Assembly (NCBI RefSeq): GCF_001428255.1
Contig: NZ_LMRW01000026.1
Coordinates: forward strand, 162,481-218,101
Direction: 5' to 3'
Source of the DNA: Agromyces sp. Soil535
GTDB taxonomy: Bacteria > Actinomycetota > Actinomycetes > Actinomycetales > Microbacteriaceae
DNA: 55,621 nucleotides
The translations under genes were made by a program, and so were the position numbers. Below the pieces are notes generated by a model. The model had not been told where the DNA came from. It did not search any database and worked only from the letters and a program-made list of their open reading frames with translations. This document shows, piece after piece, positions 52,538 through 55,621 of the stretch. Positions within the stretch are counted from its first letter, which is position 1; every line of letters begins with the position of its first letter.

Positions 52538-53431
52538 TTGGGAAAGCTAGTCGCCCCCGAAGTCGAGGCCACGATCCGTTCGGACGTGTTCCGGTGGCTC
52601 GACGCACAGCTCGGTGCGGGTAAATGGGAGTTCAGCCGCGACGAGCTCTTGAGCTATGAGTTCGAAGGCAGACGCGTTCCCCTGATCGACCACGGTGGCC
52701 GCGGAATCAAGAATCCCGCCACCTTTCGATCGACCCTGTCCGTTATCGCCGGAGGGGAAGGTGGATATGACGACGAAGTCCTTGAAGGCGGGCTGATCCG
52801 GTACTCGTATCGTCGAGGCGACGGCGGCGACAATACGAAGCTCTCCAATGCCTTGCTAACGCAGGCACCGCTCGTCTATTTCCAGAAAGTCCGGCCGAGC
52901 TTCTACGTCGCCACCTATCCGGCCCGCGTGGTTCGCGACGTCCCCGAGGAACGCCACGTCATCATCGCTCCGGGCGACATTTTCGAGTTCTTCGACGACC
53001 CGCTCTCAATGCCGTACGACGCGCGGAAGTACGCCGAAAAACTCACGCGAATCCGTTTGCACCAGCCCCTGTTTCGGGCCCGCGTCCTCGACGCGTATAA
53101 CGCGACCTGCGCGATTTGCAAGCTCAAGCACGCCGTGCTCCTCGATGCAGCGCACATCATCGGCGACGCCGAGGACGGCGGAGTCGCCGATGTCAGCAAC
53201 GGTCTCGCGCTCTGCAAGATCCATCATGCGTCGTACGACCGAAACCTGCTCGGCATCACTCCCGACTACGAGGTGCGCATCGACCAAGGCCTCCTCGACG
53301 AGATCGACGGCCCGATGCTCCGGCATGGGCTGCAAGACATGCACGGCCGCAGGCTGGCCCTTCCTGATCACCGGGCGGACTGGCCGGATCCTGAGCGCCT
53401 CGCAATTCGCTACGACGTATTTGCGGCCTGA
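52538..53431 (+). CDS. HNH restriction endonuclease-like protein
   Basis: A 297-aa protein starting with TTG at 52538 (GGGAACC upstream). Residues 1-180 form a domain containing WLDAQLGAGKWEFSRDELLSYEFEG and IRYSYRR. The HNH nuclease follows: C191-x2-C194, DAAH with H206, SNGLALC with N221 and C226, and H229-H230, all key residues present. This matches the COG3440-type predicted restriction endonuclease found beside m5C methyltransferases and Vsr. It may be the cutting subunit of a classical R-M pair or an accessory nuclease of the FGH-like complex. Confidence 0.85.
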   Translation: MGKLVAPEVEATIRSDVFRWLDAQLGAGKWEFSRDELLSYEFEGRRVPLIDHGGRGIKNPATFRSTLSVIAGGEGGYDDEVLEGGLIRYSYRRGDGGDNTKLSNALLTQAPLVYFQKVRPSFYVATYPARVVRDVPEERHVIIAPGDIFEFFDDPLSMPYDARKYAEKLTRIRLHQPLFRARVLDAYNATCAICKLKHAVLLDAAHIIGDAEDGGVADVSNGLALCKIHHASYDRNLLGITPDYEVRIDQGLLDEIDGPMLRHGLQDMHGRRLALPDHRADWPDPERLAIRYDVFAA

Positions 53432-53458
53432 CCGACGAACGAGGGCCGGCGACGCCGT

Positions 53459-53673
53459 GTTCCTTACGACGACAGCACGGGCGCGGTTGCCGCGACGCAC
53501 GACGGTGCTTCGAATTTCGCGGTCATCGAGGAAACCGATTCGGCATTGGCCTGCTGATCGGTCCGTACAGCGGCACTGTGCCGCTGTCGTCGGGCCCTTC
53601 GGTGATCACGGTCAATGCCGATAGCGGCTGGACCCTGATAGGGGTAGCGCTCTCGGAGACGGTGCCCAATTGA
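53459..53673 (+). pseudogene. C-terminal remnant of a secreted or surface beta-sandwich protein
   Basis: Two open pieces in different frames. The first reads STGAVAATHDGASNFAVIEETDSA; the second, after a frameshift near 53550, reads LIGPYSGTVPLSSGPSVITVNADSGWTLIG and ends at the stop at 53671. The G-x-Y-S-G-T-V-x-L pattern is one I associate with C-terminal domains of actinobacterial exported proteins. No start or N-terminal part is present. Confidence 0.4.
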
Positions 53674-53702
53674 CGCCGCACCCGCACCGACGTCCACTAT
53701 CG

Positions 53703-54335
53703 TCAGTGCGAGTTCACCATCGCAATCGCCTGCTCGTAGGCGCCGTTCACCTCGGAGAAGCGCAGCGGCTTGACGCGCTCGACGAGGATCTCGGTGGCAT
53801 CCGGCTGGCTGGCCAGGAGCGACATGGTCTCGTTGATGTAGTCCTCGAGCGGGAGGAACGCCTCGCCCAGCGACTGGCCGGGCATCGGCTCGGTGCGAAC
53901 GGCGGGCGGGACGAGCTCGACGACCTGCACCGAGGTTCCGGCGAGCTGCAGGCGGATGCTCTCGGTGAACTGGTGGATGAATGCCTTCGAGGCGTTGCAG
54001 CCGGCGTGATCCGAAGCGGGGTGTGGGCGAGTCCCGACGAGACCGTGATGATCGTGGCATCCGGCCGGGTCTGCAGGTGCTCGGTGAAGGCGGAGATCAG
54101 GCGCACGGGCCCGAGCACGTTGGTGGCGACGATGCGCTCGGCGGTTTCGAGGAAGTCGGCCGTCGTGACATCCTCGGGCACCATGATGCCGGCCATCGCG
54201 ATGAGCACGTTCAGGTCGGGGTGGGCGGCGAGCACCGCATCGCGGGCGCTCAGCACCGAGGCGGGGTCGCTGATGTCGATCGTTATGGTGCCGAAGCCGT
54301 GCTCGGCAGCGAGGCGATCGAGCACTTCGGTGGGG
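53703..54335 (-). pseudogene. short-chain dehydrogenase remnant: no N-terminus, frameshift, catalytic Tyr lost
   Basis: Starts mid-fold at VLDRLAAEHGFGTITIDISD and includes LNVLIAMAGIM and ATIITVSSGLAHTPLRITP. The frame then shifts near 54000-54010 to CNASKAFIHQFTESIRLQLAGTSVQVVELVPPAVRTEPMP. The NAD-binding TGxxxGIG start is missing, and the active-site Tyr of YxxxK is replaced by Cys. The truncated end abuts a truncated regulator on the other strand. Confidence 0.75.
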
Positions 54336-54336
54336 G

Positions 54337-54534
54337 CACGAGGTCGCACGGCGCTTCGAGGACCACAAGATCCTGATCCACCCCGAGGTCGGCGAGATCG
54401 AGTTCGACGGCCAGGCGCTGATCACCGAAGACAAGTCCCAAGCCCTGCTGATCCTCACCGCCGCCTCGCGCACCGAAGCCGCAGACAAGCTCGCGCTGCT
54501 TCGCGTGCTCGGCCAAGAGCAGTTCACGTCGTAG
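54337..54534 (+). pseudogene. C-terminal remnant of an XRE regulator with MmyB-like ligand domain
   Basis: 65 codons reading HEVARRFEDHKILIHPEVGEIEFDGQALITEDKSQALLILTAASRTEAADKL, then LLRVLGQEQF. 'HPEVGEIEFD' and the AEPGT-like tail are hallmarks of the MmyB-like domain that follows an XRE helix-turn-helix. The helix-turn-helix and most of the ligand domain are gone. Such regulators typically sit head-to-head with an SDR gene. Confidence 0.65.
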
Positions 54535-54601
54535 CGGCTCGGAAGAATTCCGAGTTCGCACGAGACCACGCCGGGTCTCAGCAATCTGTCACAATGCGTC
54601 G

Positions 54602-55474
54602 GTGAGATCCATGAACTCGGCGCAGGATGCTGGCGCGAAGATCGGCCGCACATATCCCGACGTCTGGGTACCGGACGAAGTCTTGATGAAGGTGGTCCGC
54701 GCACAGATCGGGCCACAGATCAAGCTGCAGAAGAGCTCGGAAGACCGGAAAGCTGAGGAATGGGGAGCGACGTTTGCTGCAGTGACGACCTTGGCGATCA
54801 TCGCCGGTGCTCTGGCGGTGCTCGCGCTGCTTCCAGAATCGGTGGTTCCTGTTTTCTGGTACCTCCGCGATTGGAGCCCCCTCCTTGGACTCGGTTCTGC
54901 CGCGTTGGTGCTGTTGAGTATCGCGGCGGGCTTCGCTCGCCGCCGAGCTGAGCGCACGGCACGAACGCGGCACGCGGCATCCGTTCGCGCTTTGCTGGAG
55001 GCCGCGTTCCATGGGGCCCAGAGAGCCCTCCAGAAACGCCGCCAGAAGCAAGGGATGCCGCTCGATCAACACAACCAGAGGGGCACGTTCGCACCCGACC
55101 CGATGCGTCTGGGCGTTACGCCCCGAGGCGCCGAGGAGCTTGTCGCTCAGTGGATGCGGCACCTTGGAGAAGCTAGCGCGTCGGTGACAGCCTTCACTGG
55201 CGATGGAGGTGTCGACGTCGTCGGTGCGAGATACATCGCTCAGGTTAAGCACTTCACAAGCAACGTCGGGGTGGCCCCCATTCGTGAGCTCGCCGGAGTG
55301 GCGGCAACCGATGGCCGAGGTCCGCTGTTCTTCACGAGCACTGGCTATGCACCGGGGGCAGTGGAGTTCGCGGACCGTGCTGGAGTCGCACTGTTCGTGT
55401 ACAGCGCCGAACGTCGTGAGCTATTGGGAATGAACGGTCGAGCGAAAACTCTGATGATCCACGGACTCGGGTAG
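54602..55474 (+). CDS. membrane-anchored Mrr-like restriction endonuclease
   Basis: A 290-aa protein. Two hydrophobic helices (about 57-77 and 91-111) follow a 55-residue N-terminal part. The C-terminal domain, RLGVTPRGAEELVAQWMRHLGEASASVTAFTGDGGVDVVG, is Mrr_cat, with catalytic D205 and Q214-V-K216 (AQVKHF), then PIRELAGVAATDGRGPLFFTSTGYAPGAVEFADRAGVALF. Mrr proteins cut methylated DNA (type IV). The start may be GTG 54602 or ATG 54611. A nuclease for modified DNA near an m5C methyltransferase gene would need a distinct target. Confidence 0.85.
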   Translation: MRSMNSAQDAGAKIGRTYPDVWVPDEVLMKVVRAQIGPQIKLQKSSEDRKAEEWGATFAAVTTLAIIAGALAVLALLPESVVPVFWYLRDWSPLLGLGSAALVLLSIAAGFARRRAERTARTRHAASVRALLEAAFHGAQRALQKRRQKQGMPLDQHNQRGTFAPDPMRLGVTPRGAEELVAQWMRHLGEASASVTAFTGDGGVDVVGARYIAQVKHFTSNVGVAPIRELAGVAATDGRGPLFFTSTGYAPGAVEFADRAGVALFVYSAERRELLGMNGRAKTLMIHGLG

Positions 55475-55491
55475 CTCGGCAGCGCATCGAC

Positions 55492-55621
55492 TCACCACGC
55501 AGCTTCGATCGACATCACGACCTCGGTGCAGATCGTGCGTAACGCGCTCGGTACGGGATCGGAGGAGTCGGGGTAGCGCTGGCCGGCACTGTTGATGCGG
55601 AGTGGCTTGAGCCCGCCTTCG
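55492..55621 (-). CDS. C-terminal end of an unidentified protein (start outside window)
   Basis: Forty-two codons plus TGA (read from the window edge): GLKPLRINSAGQRYPDSSDP, VPSALRTICTEVV and MSIEAAW. Third positions are mostly G or C, as in real genes here. I cannot name the family. Confidence 0.4.
   Translation of the reverse strand, partial: EGGLKPLRINSAGQRYPDSSDPVPSALRTICTEVVMSIEAAW

Noticed and set aside
42217..53431. BREX, DISARM or classical dnd system
   Set aside because: No PglZ, BrxC-like or Lon genes, no DrmA/B/C-type helicase or DUF1998 protein, and no DndA-E modification genes are present.

Overview
The window is high-GC DNA from an actinobacterium, most probably of the Microbacteriaceae (Agromyces-like). 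This rests on the GC-rich codon use, many genes with a -10 hexamer exactly 6 nt upstream of the start codon (leaderless transcripts), a DUF222/HNH gene, F420-type DUF385 proteins, and a strikingly repeated heptamer CGGATGC/GCATCCG across most of the window. No rRNA, tRNA, CRISPR array or transposase was seen.

Layout. 1-12.5 kb is ordinary chromosome: small enzymes and regulators (MOSC protein end, two DUF385 paralogues, HxlR and SRPBCC divergent pair, GyrI-like protein, maltokinase, methyltransferases, hemerythrin, Tat-exported phosphoesterase, RibD-like reductase, kinase, frameshifted GNAT, DUF1345 membrane protein). 12.5-21.5 kb is a galactan-use locus: on the minus strand an ABC importer (binding protein, two permeases) and a LacI regulator; diverging from it a GH42 beta-galactosidase, interrupted by one in-frame amber codon, and a secreted GH53 endo-galactanase. 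Two matching LacI-type operators lie over the two divergent promoters. 21.5-32 kb holds a DUF2207-like membrane protein, a cytoplasmic-looking S8 peptidase facing a tyrosinase plus DUF2182 membrane protein (a possible copper-oxidase module), and a lipoprotein/HupE/two-component operon preceded by a three-fold 11-bp-period box. 32-42 kb holds small proteins, a hydrolase between two copies of a duplicated upstream region, a MarR/quinone-oxidoreductase divergent pair with paired TTCGAATT operators, a DUF222/HNH protein, a frameshifted small gene, and a DUF2868/DUF3482 membrane-GTPase pair.

42.2-53.4 kb is a defence island with different base and codon use and almost none of the CGGATGC heptamer. 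It holds a C5-cytosine DNA methyltransferase, then an operon of three tightly overlapping genes (P-loop ATPase of 596 aa, a 457-aa protein without recognised domain, and a 1661-aa protein with an ExK nuclease-like signature and a C-terminal FtsK/HerA motor) followed by a Vsr-type endonuclease and an HNH endonuclease. Order, sizes and motor domain resemble the DptF-DptG-DptH (DndFGH) restriction complex of phosphorothioate systems, but no dnd modification genes are present in the window; a cytosine methyltransferase stands where they would be expected. My main proposal is a hybrid methylation-guarded FGH-type restriction system.

53.4-55.6 kb is a decay zone: gene remnants, a divergent SDR/MmyB-regulator pair that has lost both 5' ends in one deletion, and an intact membrane-anchored Mrr-like nuclease. 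Several genes in the window carry single lesions (GNAT, GH42, the small gene at 38 kb, SDR). Some may be sequencing or assembly errors, and raw-read support should be checked before treating them as biology.
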